Origin: an uncultured Ruminococcus sp.
GTDB lineage: Bacteria > Bacillota > Clostridia > Oscillospirales > Acutalibacteraceae
Direction of reading: 5' to 3'
Assembly (NCBI GenBank): GCA_902777275.1
Contig: CACYTI010000015.1
Span: 1-64,000 of the forward strand
Length of the DNA: 64,000 bases
Under the pieces are notes generated by a model. That model was not told the origin of the DNA and did no database searches. It was given only the letters and a program-made list of their open reading frames with translations. Of this stretch, positions 34,657 through 43,482 are shown piece by piece. Position numbers and translations under genes: made by a program. Every line of letters begins with the position of its first letter. The stretch's first letter is position 1.

Positions 34657-35901
34657 TTGACAGAGAGAAGCATTAGAATAACGTTTTTGGATGTTTTGGA
34701 GATGACGCTGTTCGCGCTTATCTTAAATCTGAACGCGTTGAAAATTGTAACGGGAATAAACGAAAACGGCTTGGTGGTCGGCGTTTTTGCCGCGTTTGCC
34801 GCCGTTGTCGTGCTAAATAAAATACGAACCGACGGTTTGAATTTCCGCTTTGACAGCACCCTGCTTTTGGTTTTGGCTATATTTGTCATGACCGCTGTTA
34901 TTTCCATGGTGTTCACTGGCGCAAACGGTATTGTCGCTCTTATAAAGTTTTTGGCAGGTATAGTCATCGCTTATCTTGCCTCGCAGATGCGTTGGACAAA
35001 CCGTATGGGCGGTCTGAAAATATCGGTGGCGACAAGCCTGCTTTATTCCGTCTTTTTGATCGTAAGATATTCGTGGATCTATGCCACATATACCTCGGGC
35101 TCGACCGGTACGTCTAACTATCTTGTCGTAACGCTTCCCGTAGGACTCGGTCTTTCGCTGGCGCTTGTTCTGCTCACAATGACAAAAACAAGCCCGCTTG
35201 AAAAGGTGCTGTATATCTCCGCGGTAGTCGTTCAGACCATCGCGCTCATGCAGTACCCTGCAAGAGGAAACCTCATTTTCCCGCTTGTTCTCACTGCGGT
35301 CCTCCTTGTTTACAAAAACTGGAACAAGCCCAAATTTTTGTTTTTGAGCTTACTGCTTATCGCTGTGCTTTCGGTCGGTCTGTTCTGGATCACAACTGAG
35401 CTCGGAAACAGCTATCTGCAATACCGCATGACAAGAATGTTCGAGAGCCAGGATCAGGAGCAGCGCATTCCGCTTTACGGCTACTACCTCGGATATATTT
35501 TTGACCACATGAATTATTTGCTGGGACAGGGCTTTAAAAACTCCGCGGATGTTTTGGTTCAGGGCGGCTTCCACGAAAACTATCCCCATAATTTCCTTTT
35601 GGAGATAATAGGAGAGATGGGCTTTGTCGGAATCGCGCTGCTTGCGGTCGTTGGATATAAGATAATCAAGGGCGAATATAACCAGATCAAATATTTCAGA
35701 GAACTCGATATTGACGACCGCAAAAAACAGGAAGGTTGGTTTTTTGCGGCAAACGCGGGCTTGCTCTTTTATTTGATGACATACTTCAAGTCATATTCGA
35801 TTTACGACGGTTACCAGCTTTTTATATTCATAGCGTTTATGATCCACAGCGACATGGCGTTTGATGATATTTATCTGGAGCAGGAGCAGGAGGAAGAGTA
35901 A
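34657..35901 (+). CDS. O-antigen ligase/polymerase-like membrane protein (Wzy-type)
   Basis: 414 residues with about eleven hydrophobic segments (VVGVFAAFAAVVVL, LLLVLAIFVMTAVISMVF, YLVVTLPVGLGLSLALVLLT, FLFLSLLLIAVLSVGLFWIT). The loop near the C-terminus, GQGFKNSADVLVQGGFHENY with PHNFLLEIIGEMG, corresponds to the conserved Wzy_C/O-antigen ligase loop. It would polymerise repeat units at the outer membrane face. TTG start. It overlaps the ribosome site of the flippase. Confidence 0.82.
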   Translation: MTERSIRITFLDVLEMTLFALILNLNALKIVTGINENGLVVGVFAAFAAVVVLNKIRTDGLNFRFDSTLLLVLAIFVMTAVISMVFTGANGIVALIKFLAGIVIAYLASQMRWTNRMGGLKISVATSLLYSVFLIVRYSWIYATYTSGSTGTSNYLVVTLPVGLGLSLALVLLTMTKTSPLEKVLYISAVVVQTIALMQYPARGNLIFPLVLTAVLLVYKNWNKPKFLFLSLLLIAVLSVGLFWITTELGNSYLQYRMTRMFESQDQEQRIPLYGYYLGYIFDHMNYLLGQGFKNSADVLVQGGFHENYPHNFLLEIIGEMGFVGIALLAVVGYKIIKGEYNQIKYFRELDIDDRKKQEGWFFAANAGLLFYLMTYFKSYSIYDGYQLFIFIAFMIHSDMAFDDIYLEQEQEEE

Positions 35902-35902
35902 G

Positions 35903-37171
35903 ATGGCGATGTTGCGCAAAATCGGAAAGGTTTTCAGGAATCCGTATGTATTTTCAATTATTTCAAAATGCTGCGTGGTTCTTGCGGGCTTCCTGTTTAC
36001 GGTCGTTCAGGCGCGTTACCTCGGCGCTGAGCTCAAGGGGCAGGTCACATACGTAACAAGCATTACGAGCATCACCGCTATTGTTTTCGGGTTCGGGATA
36101 CACCAGGCGTATCCGTATTATAAAAAGAAGCTTCAAAGGGACCTGCTTCCGGTTTTCTTTAAAATAGCTATGATCCAGCTTGGCATATACGCGGCTATTT
36201 CGGTTGTTGTCGCGATCATTTTCAACAGCCCGAAGATGATCGCAATCTCCCTGATCACTCCCATCATGGTTTACGACCGCATTGTGGCTTACATAACGAT
36301 GGTTGAGGAGCCGAACCACAAAAATGCCATTGAGATGATCGTCAATTTTGCCGAGCTTCTGCTTATCGTCGTGCTTTGGATATTTTTCCCGAAGTCATTT
36401 TTGATCGGCGTATCGGTCATCGCGTTCAAGGACGTGATAATGGCGGTTATTTACACATGGCGCTGGCGCAAGGAGATCGTCTCGGACAAGACCCCGATAA
36501 AGGGCTGGCCGCTCAGACTTATTAAATTCGGATTTTTTCCGATGCTTGCGCTGCTTATGACAACGCTCAACTACAGGGTCGACGTTATCATGTTAGACGG
36601 CAGAGTTCCCGACGCCGCGATAGGCGTTTACTCGATAGGCGTTATGCTCGCCGAGCGCGTCTGGCTCATTCCCGACGCCATGAAAGAGGTTATGATAAGC
36701 AAGGTCGCAAAGGGAAAGGGTACCGAGGAGGTTTCGTTCGTTATCCGCGTGTGCAACACCGTTTGCCTGCTTGTTGTCCTTCTGCTTATTTTACTGGGAC
36801 AGCCGTTTATCAATATCGTTTTCGGCGAGGAATACGCGGGCGCGTATATGGTCACGCTTATTCTGCTTATCGGCGTATTTTTTATGATTTACTACAAGAT
36901 GATCGCGTCCTACAACATCGTAATAGGAAAGCAGGTCATCAACTTTATTTTCCTCGGAATCAGCGTTTTGGGCAACATCGGCGCAAACGCGATAATGATC
37001 CCGCTTTTCGGGATCTACGGCGCGGGCTGGGCAAGCGTTATTTCCTACGCGATCTGTTCGTTATTGTTTATAATTCAGTTCAAAATAACTACGGGTATGC
37101 CGCTCAGAAGAATGCTTATCGCCACACCGTCCGATTTTAAGGGCTTAAAGTCAAGACTGAAAAAAGGATAA
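35903..37171 (+). CDS. Polysaccharide flippase (Wzx/MATE-like)
   Basis: 422 residues from the ATG at 35903 (MAMLRKIGK), preferred because GGAGGAAGAG precedes it. About twelve membrane helices (ISKCCVVLAGFLFTVVQARYL, IAVFGFGIHQ-type loop, GVFFMIYYKMIASYNIVIG, FLGISVLGNIGANAIMIPL). The N-terminal ARYLGAELKGQVTYV is typical of Wzx flippases, which move lipid-linked repeat units across the membrane. Confidence 0.88.
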   Translation: MAMLRKIGKVFRNPYVFSIISKCCVVLAGFLFTVVQARYLGAELKGQVTYVTSITSITAIVFGFGIHQAYPYYKKKLQRDLLPVFFKIAMIQLGIYAAISVVVAIIFNSPKMIAISLITPIMVYDRIVAYITMVEEPNHKNAIEMIVNFAELLLIVVLWIFFPKSFLIGVSVIAFKDVIMAVIYTWRWRKEIVSDKTPIKGWPLRLIKFGFFPMLALLMTTLNYRVDVIMLDGRVPDAAIGVYSIGVMLAERVWLIPDAMKEVMISKVAKGKGTEEVSFVIRVCNTVCLLVVLLLILLGQPFINIVFGEEYAGAYMVTLILLIGVFFMIYYKMIASYNIVIGKQVINFIFLGISVLGNIGANAIMIPLFGIYGAGWASVISYAICSLLFIIQFKITTGMPLRRMLIATPSDFKGLKSRLKKG

Positions 37172-37177
37172 TCCAAT

Positions 37178-39523
37178 ATGAAAACCATCGGTTTAGTCAC
37201 CTATTATAATTCCGACAATTTCGGTGCTATGCTCCAGGCTTACGCACTGAAAAGGGAAATTGAAAAAAACGGCTGCCGCTGCACGCTTATCTCGCACAAC
37301 CGTTTCAGCGTTGTGCACAAGGAGCTTGCGGGCGGCTCGGGCAGTAAAACGGCGCGACGCGTAAAAACAGGCGTGCGCCACCCCCGTTCGCTCAAAATGA
37401 TAGCGTCGGGTCAGACAAAGGATATAAAAAGAGGGAAAAAACGCGCAAAAATAAAATGCGCGTCTTTTCGTGATGAATTTTTTCCCGATAAAACAGAAAT
37501 TTTTTACTACAACACTGACCAGATAATGAAAGACCCGCCGATTTTCGACGGCTATGTGTGCGGCAGCGACCAGATTTGGAGTCCCGAACGCTTTACGGGA
37601 GCCGAGCCGTTCTTTTTGGATTTTGTTCCCGAGGGCAGACCTCGGATAGCCTACGCGCCGAGTCTTGCGATGACGACGATCCCCGACGGCATGAAAGAGA
37701 GCTACAAAATCCTTGTGTCAAAGTTCTCCGACGTTTCGGTGCGCGAGAAAAAAGGTTGTGACGCCATAGAGGAAGCCGTGGGTATCCGCCCCAAGTGGGT
37801 TTGCGACCCGACGTTCCTGATGTCGCAAGTCGAGTGGGAGGAATTCTCCGATGTTAAAACGGATACTCCCGAACGCTATATTTTCTGTTATTTTCTAAGC
37901 AAGGAAAACCTGCTCCGTGCGCGGGGCGTTATAAATAAAACGGCAGCCGAGCTTAACGCGAAGGTTCTTGTTCTTCCGTTCGGCGAGCACGTTATCGACA
38001 GCCGCTGGATCGGTCCGCGTGACGCAGGTCCGCGCGAATTTACGGCGCTTATAAGAAACGCCTGCTATGTTTTGACCGACTCCTTCCACGGCACCTCGCT
38101 CTCGATTTTGCTTGAAAAAAATTTCAATGTTTACGCCGGTATGAAAACCGCCGAGTTCGCAAACCGCTTTGACAGGATAGCGAATATCCTGAAGCTGAGC
38201 GGGCTGGAGAACCGCGCGTTCACCGATGCGTCGGATCTAAAGCCGTCGGATATTCCGTATGAGGCAGTTTACGAAAAGCTTTACCCGTTTATAAAATCGT
38301 CAAAGCGCTTTCTTAAAGAGGCGCTTGACAAGGTTGAGGAGCAGCCTCCCGTAAAGCACAAGCCGCCGCGACTCGCCTCCTACGAGTCCTGCACGGGCTG
38401 TTCGGCGTGCGCCGCCGCCTGTCCGTTCGGAGCGGTGACAATGCAGCCCGATCACGCGGGCTTCTGGAGACCCGTTATCCGCGAGGAGCTTTGTGTTCAT
38501 TGCGGCAAATGCGAGAAGAAGTGTCCCGTGCGAAATCCCGCTCCCAAAAGCCCCGTTCGCCCCGACTACTACGCGATTTACGCCAGGGATCCCGAGATGC
38601 GTATGCGTGGTTCTTCGGGCAATGCCGGAGGACTTTTCTCAGAGGTTATTTTAAAGGAGAACGGAGAGGTATTCGGCGCTGCTTTGTCCGACGACTGCCG
38701 CGAGCTTTCGTTCAAAAGCGCCTCAGAGGTCGGACTTGAGAAGCTGCAAAAATCCAAATATTTTGAGGCGGGAATGCGCGACGTTATTCTCAGGATCAGA
38801 GAACAGCTTGATTTGGGCAAAAAGGTGATGTTTACCGGCACACCCTGTCAGGCGGCGGGCGTCCGCAAAATTTTCGGCGGCAACCCCAATCTTCTGATAT
38901 GCGATTTTATCTGCCACGGCGTTACACCCGCCAAATGGTTCGGGCTGTACTTAGATGAAATGGAAGCGCTCTACGGCGCGAAGGCTGTGGACGTCGGTTT
39001 CCGCTCCAAGGCCATGGGCTGGCGGTTGTACTGCATGAAGATCGAATTCGACAACGGAAAGACCTATCTCAAGTCGCAGGCGGCAGACCCTTATATGCTT
39101 GACTTTTTTGAAAACAACCACCTGCGCACAAACTGTTACAGCTGCAGCAGAGCGCTTCACAGCGTCGCTGACATCACCCTCGGCGACTACTGGGCGGTAA
39201 ACGTCAAGCACAATATGAAGGACACCGACGAGGGCATTTCGTTTGTTTGCCTCAGAACCGAAAAGGCAAAACGCTTTTTTGAGGAGAATTTCATCGGAAA
39301 CGAAGCCGTATTCGTTCAGAAGCTAAGCGACGGCGAGGTTGACGAAACGCTCGTTTCAAGAGTGAGAAAGGTTCCCAAGGGCAACGACATTATCCCCGAA
39401 AAGTTCAATATTAAGCCGCAGCTCGGTGCAAAGGGAAATATCAAGAAGCTTTATTACGAACAATATGTCCGCAAAAAAAAGCAGCGTGATACTGCACCCA
39501 AGGCGACTTCGGAGAAGAAATAA
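37178..39523 (+). CDS. Pyruvyltransferase - ferredoxin - FrhB-like fusion protein
   Basis: 781 residues. Residues 1-375 form a polysaccharide pyruvyltransferase domain (GLVTYYNSDNFGAMLQAYAL, FDGYVCGSDQIWSPE, TDSFHGTSLSILL). Residues 405-449 carry two 4Fe-4S motifs with Cys 405, 408, 411, 415 and 439, 442, 445, 449. The rest resembles the F420-hydrogenase/dehydrogenase beta subunit (TGTPCQAAGVRKIF, ICDFICHGVTPAKWF, TLGDYWAVN). In other Clostridia these are usually two neighbouring genes. It closes the exopolysaccharide operon, and a terminator follows. The redox module suggests reductive modification of a sugar, which is inferred. Confidence 0.88.
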   Translation: MKTIGLVTYYNSDNFGAMLQAYALKREIEKNGCRCTLISHNRFSVVHKELAGGSGSKTARRVKTGVRHPRSLKMIASGQTKDIKRGKKRAKIKCASFRDEFFPDKTEIFYYNTDQIMKDPPIFDGYVCGSDQIWSPERFTGAEPFFLDFVPEGRPRIAYAPSLAMTTIPDGMKESYKILVSKFSDVSVREKKGCDAIEEAVGIRPKWVCDPTFLMSQVEWEEFSDVKTDTPERYIFCYFLSKENLLRARGVINKTAAELNAKVLVLPFGEHVIDSRWIGPRDAGPREFTALIRNACYVLTDSFHGTSLSILLEKNFNVYAGMKTAEFANRFDRIANILKLSGLENRAFTDASDLKPSDIPYEAVYEKLYPFIKSSKRFLKEALDKVEEQPPVKHKPPRLASYESCTGCSACAAACPFGAVTMQPDHAGFWRPVIREELCVHCGKCEKKCPVRNPAPKSPVRPDYYAIYARDPEMRMRGSSGNAGGLFSEVILKENGEVFGAALSDDCRELSFKSASEVGLEKLQKSKYFEAGMRDVILRIREQLDLGKKVMFTGTPCQAAGVRKIFGGNPNLLICDFICHGVTPAKWFGLYLDEMEALYGAKAVDVGFRSKAMGWRLYCMKIEFDNGKTYLKSQAADPYMLDFFENNHLRTNCYSCSRALHSVADITLGDYWAVNVKHNMKDTDEGISFVCLRTEKAKRFFEENFIGNEAVFVQKLSDGEVDETLVSRVRKVPKGNDIIPEKFNIKPQLGAKGNIKKLYYEQYVRKKKQRDTAPKATSEKK

Positions 39524-39577
39524 ACGGAATATTTAGAGGTTCACTAAAGAGCTTCACTAAAAATTTAACAGCATAAT

Positions 39578-39623
39578 AAAAGCCTTCCTTTACCGTTCAC
39601 AGTCGGTTCAAGGAAGGCTTTTT
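39578..39623 (+). terminator. Terminator of the exopolysaccharide operon
   Basis: AAAAGCCTTCCTT against AAGGAAGGCTTTTT. Its CCTTCC/GGAAGG stem matches the outer stem of the dispersed composite repeat described at 44.3, 52.9, 59.4 and 61.8 kb. Confidence 0.9.
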
Positions 39624-39651
39624 GTTATATCCGTTTTATATTAAACATAAA

Positions 39652-41235
39652 TCACTGGATTTTTGTTGCACTGTAGTTATCTGCGGAGTATTTTGAGAAC
39701 GGACTTGAGCTTTCTTTACACTTTTGAAGCGAATCATAAGAGCTCCAGCTGTCGTTTGCGTCGCCGTAGAAGAAATCTTCCCTGCGGATATAGGAATGGG
39801 TGATTTGAATTTCTTTGAATTTACCCGTTGACGCGTTTTTGTAGTACAGATATACCACGGGATCCTTATCGGAATTATCCTTTGATGTAACGTAGTCGAT
39901 CTCTGCGACGGAAAAATCCTTTGAATTTTTTATGGATGAATCAATTGATTTGATGTTCTCGGTGATGACGGCGGTGATTTTGGTAACGTTGCTCTTTGCC
40001 TCGTCAAGCGTCAGCGGATGATTGGGAGAATATTCAAACTTAGACTTTGTTTCCTTAAAGAACACGTCTGTATCTTCGAGCTGTTCTCTGCCGCTGTTGA
40101 TCTCATAATTGATTTCATCGCCCTCGGACGCTTGGCGCACGGAATCAAACGAAACATAATAGCTTGCAGTGAGATCGCTGTACTTAGTGCTTGTCACCTT
40201 GATCCTATTTCTGTCAAGGCTTGAACTATCATCCGCACCGTCGTTGGTAAATTTATAGTCGCCCTCGGTGTATTCAAACTCGACCAACTCAGCCTTTGGA
40301 TAGTCCTCGGGCGTTCCTGTGATGGTTATTAATTTTTTATCATTGATAACCTTTACAAAATCAATAATGACCTTGTCCTTGATTTCCACCTTTGAATCCG
40401 TGAGCTTATCTTCAAGCTTAAATTCAACCGTCTTGTCGTTCTTGTCAAAGTTTAAACCCGCAACGGCTTCCAACTGATCGAGCTTTTTCAGCTTAAACTC
40501 GTCGGTCGGCCATTTTATCGTGACAACAAGTGTGTCGCTCTTTTTGGCGTTTTTAAATCTTGCCGAGCCGTAGGAATCGGAGGAACTGCCGGAGCTGTTT
40601 GTTGTGCTTTCCTCCTGATCCTTGACTTTGCAATCAACCTCAAGAGAGCTTACAATATCCGAAACGGCCGATTTCTTTGCATAGACTTCGCTCGAATTGC
40701 TGTATTGAGAAATGTCGTTGTACAGATCCTCATATGAATAGCTGCCGTCGCTGATTTTTTTCTCGCTCTCGGCGAGCTTTTTAACACTTTCGTCGCCGAG
40801 CCTGTCAATGAAAAGATTATCGTCGGAAATATAAACCCTGCCGCTGATGTCTCCGTCATATACTTTTTTGCTGTTGTCCAGGCTGACGGAAATATACTTT
40901 GAAGCATCAACTTTATTTGTTGAAGGAATGATAACCGTAAACAGCAAAATCAGTCCCACCGTAAGCACAACGGCGCCTATGCCGCTGAACAGGATTATCT
41001 TTTTGACCTTGGGGGATAAAGGCTTGCGGGGAGGCTTGGGAGCATACTCGGTCTGATCCTGCGGAGGCATATACTGAGCCTGATCCTGCGGAGGCGTATA
41101 CTGATCCTGCGCAGGCGGAACCGGAGGCTGCTGCACGGGCGGCTGTTCGGGTTGAGCGGCGTTTACGGGAGTACCGCACTTCTCGCAGAATTTAACTCCA
41201 TCCTCAATTTTGTTACCGCAATTTTCACAAAACAT
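39652..41235 (-). CDS. Zinc-ribbon membrane protein
   Basis: 527 residues. N-terminal zinc ribbon MFCENCGNKIEDGVKFCEKC (two CxxC pairs). A Pro/Gln-rich linker with repeated PPQDQ follows, then one membrane helix (IILFSGIGAVVLTVGLILLF) and a long extracellular part with Ser/Asp/Lys-rich repeats resembling tandem YARHG- or DUF-type domains (VDASKYISVSLDNSKKVYDG, TVEFKLEDKLTDSKVEIKD). Such proteins are common in Clostridia and unstudied. Promoter at 41372-41400. Confidence 0.8.
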   Translation of the reverse strand: MFCENCGNKIEDGVKFCEKCGTPVNAAQPEQPPVQQPPVPPAQDQYTPPQDQAQYMPPQDQTEYAPKPPRKPLSPKVKKIILFSGIGAVVLTVGLILLFTVIIPSTNKVDASKYISVSLDNSKKVYDGDISGRVYISDDNLFIDRLGDESVKKLAESEKKISDGSYSYEDLYNDISQYSNSSEVYAKKSAVSDIVSSLEVDCKVKDQEESTTNSSGSSSDSYGSARFKNAKKSDTLVVTIKWPTDEFKLKKLDQLEAVAGLNFDKNDKTVEFKLEDKLTDSKVEIKDKVIIDFVKVINDKKLITITGTPEDYPKAELVEFEYTEGDYKFTNDGADDSSSLDRNRIKVTSTKYSDLTASYYVSFDSVRQASEGDEINYEINSGREQLEDTDVFFKETKSKFEYSPNHPLTLDEAKSNVTKITAVITENIKSIDSSIKNSKDFSVAEIDYVTSKDNSDKDPVVYLYYKNASTGKFKEIQITHSYIRREDFFYGDANDSWSSYDSLQKCKESSSPFSKYSADNYSATKIQ

Positions 41236-41297
41236 TATTCATCTCTCCTTACTTTGTGAACAGTGATCCTCATTATCCCGCCGTTGATGAAATTTTG

Positions 41298-41310
41298 TTA
41301 GAGGTTCCCT
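41298..41310. repeat. Half copy of the MITE inverted end
   Basis: TTAGAGGTTCCCT, the complement of the 11336 left end, in the leader of the zinc-ribbon protein gene. Confidence 0.7.
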
Positions 41311-41342
41311 TAAGCTAAACTTTTCAAAAGGCGGGACGAGGT

Positions 41343-41357
41343 GCAGCATTATGCTGC
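41343..41357. repeat. Triloop hairpin of the TCA family (TTA variant)
   Basis: GCAGCA-TTA-TGCTGC. It lies between the promoter at 41372 and the gene start. Confidence 0.7.
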
Positions 41358-41371
41358 TTGACTGTACTTTT

Positions 41372-41400
41372 ATTGTATATGATTCATTTTATAATGTCAA
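41372..41400 (-). promoter_or_regulatory. Promoter of the zinc-ribbon protein gene
   Basis: On the minus strand TTGACA (41400-41395), 17-base spacer, TACAAT (41377-41372). Confidence 0.85.
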
Positions 41401-41465
41401 TAAAAAAAAGCATTTTTATTCATACTGCGTCAAACTATTACCGTATCAGACTATTCTTCGGCAAA

Positions 41466-42215
41466 TTATGTCGCTAACGATATAAGCACGCTGTATTCAC
41501 CGTCGCCTACGCCCGCGTACTCCACACACACAGCGTAGAGCTCCGCGTCGGCGTTCAGGAACATTTGTGATCGTCTTACCGCCTCGTCGCTTATGGTCAA
41601 ATCGAGCTGATAATAATAGTCGTCGGGAAATTTTTCCTCCTTGAACTTGGCGAGGTAATCCTCCTCCAAGGCGCTTTGAAGCTCCGCGTAGGTTTCATCG
41701 ACGTCGCGCTGCAAATAAGCGAGCAGCCCTTCATTGTCAAGCTGCTTTCCCGTTGACTTATTGTAGTTGTAAACGCGGTAAGACAGCCTGTGACCCGAGC
41801 TTTCCTCGGTGATGACCAATGACACTATGTCGTCGTTTACATAGGCACTGTAGTCTATTCCGCTGTATTCGGGGCTTTTCTTCGCCGAAGTCGCCTCAAA
41901 CGCTGCGGAAAACGCTTCGTTGTACTCGTTGGCGATCTCATTGTTGATTTTTTCTGCGTCCGGGGTGTCGAAGGTCAGCGCCGGTATTCTGTAAACGACG
42001 CTAACGGTATTTTTGTTCTTGTCGGTATATGAAAAAGATTCCTCGCGCCCGACCCTTACGCAACTGCTCACCTCGGAGGACTCGATAGAGAACGTCGTAA
42101 CGGGAACGGTCGTGATCTCCTGCGGCGAATCTGAGGAACCGCTGTCACCGCCGTTACAGGCGGAAAGCAGCAGACACATCAGCGCCGCGATTAATATGTA
42201 TTTATAAATTTTCAT
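41466..42215 (-). CDS. Lipoprotein with DUF3298/RsiV-like domain
   Basis: 249 residues starting MKIYKYILIAA at 42215. The lipobox is LLLSACNG. The mature part resembles RsiV/DUF3298-type sensors: YRIPALTFDTPDAEKINNEI near the start, then DDIVSLVITEES and GLLAYLQRDVDETYAELQSAL near the end. Such proteins bind ligands at the cell surface, but the specificity is unknown. The gene overlaps the PHP phosphatase gene by 14 bp and may be co-transcribed. Confidence 0.75.
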   Translation of the reverse strand: MKIYKYILIAALMCLLLSACNGGDSGSSDSPQEITTVPVTTFSIESSEVSSCVRVGREESFSYTDKNKNTVSVVYRIPALTFDTPDAEKINNEIANEYNEAFSAAFEATSAKKSPEYSGIDYSAYVNDDIVSLVITEESSGHRLSYRVYNYNKSTGKQLDNEGLLAYLQRDVDETYAELQSALEEDYLAKFKEEKFPDDYYYQLDLTISDEAVRRSQMFLNADAELYAVCVEYAGVGDGEYSVLISLAT

Positions 42216-42990
42216 TTCTAAGCTTGATCTCCTCAAACGGCGTTTCTTTAACGCCGCAGGTTTTCATTAAGTCTTGGCATTTTTTTAGCAGGTCGTCTCT
42301 CAGCAGCATTTCGGGATTGTGCGCGTCGTACCCGATCACCGCTTTATTGCCGACCTTAGCCGCTATGTTCCAAAAAGCAGGGTTCGGATAACTCCTGCCG
42401 TTCAAATATCCGAGCATATTAAACTCAAGCGGAATGTCTTTTTTTAGGGCATCCTTGCACAGCTCGGTCATTTTGCGCTCGTAATACGCCATGCCGCCCT
42501 GATACCACACAATATCGGGGTGAGCTAAATAGGTGAAAACGCCCTTGTCAAGCCCTTCCTTGACCTGTTTTACATAAATATTCAGATAGCTTTCGGTTTT
42601 TCCCGAAGAGCCCGCGTAATAGCTGTTTTCGTCGAACTCGTTCCCGATGAAATGCTGTCCCATAATCAGGTAGTCGAGCCGCAGCGGACGGATAAACTCC
42701 ATAAACGCGTCAAAGGTCTTGGGATAATACTCGGTTTCAAAGCCGAGCAAAATTTTTATGTCGTCCTTATACTCTCTTTGAAGCGCGCGTATGCTCGCGG
42801 CGTATTCTGCGGCAAGCTCCGGAACCATGCGAAAAAAACTGTAGTAGTCGGTGCCGGGGAAAAACTGCGGGCAATGGTCGGCAAAGCCTAAAACCTTCAT
42901 CCCGGCTTTTATGGCGCTTTCAACATATTCTCTGTCCTCGCCCGTGGCGTGATTGCAGCGCGTTGTGTGTGTGTGTAAGTTAAATTTCAT
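42202..42990 (-). CDS. PHP-domain histidinol-phosphatase-like protein
   Basis: 262 residues from MKFNLHTHTTRCNHATG (start 42988-42990; GGGAGAGGGA upstream). The PHP metal ligands are visible: HTHTTRCNH near the N-terminus, GFADHCP, LLGFETEYYP, IMGQHF, YLAHPDIVWY and IGYDAHNPE. This pattern fits HisK-type histidinol phosphate phosphatases, the last-but-two step of histidine synthesis; other phosphoester substrates remain possible because no other his gene is here. Confidence 0.85.
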   Translation of the reverse strand: MKFNLHTHTTRCNHATGEDREYVESAIKAGMKVLGFADHCPQFFPGTDYYSFFRMVPELAAEYAASIRALQREYKDDIKILLGFETEYYPKTFDAFMEFIRPLRLDYLIMGQHFIGNEFDENSYYAGSSGKTESYLNIYVKQVKEGLDKGVFTYLAHPDIVWYQGGMAYYERKMTELCKDALKKDIPLEFNMLGYLNGRSYPNPAFWNIAAKVGNKAVIGYDAHNPEMLLRDDLLKKCQDLMKTCGVKETPFEEIKLRNENL

Positions 42991-43049
42991 TCCAATCAAT
43001 CCCTCTCCCGATATAATTATACACCTAAACCGAAAGAATGGCAAATATA

Positions 43050-43078
43050 TTGCAAATGTTTTTGAAAAATAGTATAAT
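43050..43078 (+). promoter_or_regulatory. Promoter of the C_GCAxxG_C_C gene
   Basis: TTGCAA (43050-43055), 17-base spacer, TATAAT (43073-43078). Confidence 0.85.
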
Positions 43079-43110
43079 TGAGATGAATTTGCAATTTGGA
43101 GTGTGGGATC

Positions 43111-43482
43111 ATGAATAAACGAGATTTAGCTGTGCAGTACAAGCACAGCGGGTTCAACTGCGCTCAGGCGGTCATCGGCGCATATGCCGAAGAGCTTGAG
43201 CTTGATTCGGAAACAGCCGCGGCTTTGGGTGCGGGCTTCGGCGCGGGCATGGGCACGCTTGGAGCCACCTGCGGCGCACTTTGCGGAGCGCAGATCGTGC
43301 TCGGGCTGAAATACAAGGGACGATCCCTCGCGGGCAGACAGCACAAGCTTTACAGCGGCTTTCTCGACCTTTGCGGCGCGACGATTTGCGCGGAATTGAA
43401 GGGCGTTACAACGGGAAGACCGCTCTGTTCCTGCGATAACTGCGTGGCGAACGCCGTTGAGCTGTTGGAGGAGCTGCTTTGA
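43111..43482 (+). CDS. C_GCAxxG_C_C family protein
   Basis: 123 residues from the ATG at 43111, GGAG upstream. Signature cysteines: GFNCAQAVIGAY, GATCGALCGAQIVLG, DLCGATICAELKG and CSCDNCVANAVELLEE. The family is thought to be redox-active and is often next to transport or E1-like genes; its reaction is not established. The stop overlaps the TTG start of the TcdA-like gene, so the two are translationally coupled. Confidence 0.88.
   Translation: MNKRDLAVQYKHSGFNCAQAVIGAYAEELELDSETAAALGAGFGAGMGTLGATCGALCGAQIVLGLKYKGRSLAGRQHKLYSGFLDLCGATICAELKGVTTGRPLCSCDNCVANAVELLEELL

Noticed and set aside
39578..39623. Copy of the composite mobile repeat
   Set aside because: Only the CCTTCC/GGAAGG stem is shared; the other modules are missing and it is followed by a T run, so it is treated as an ordinary terminator.
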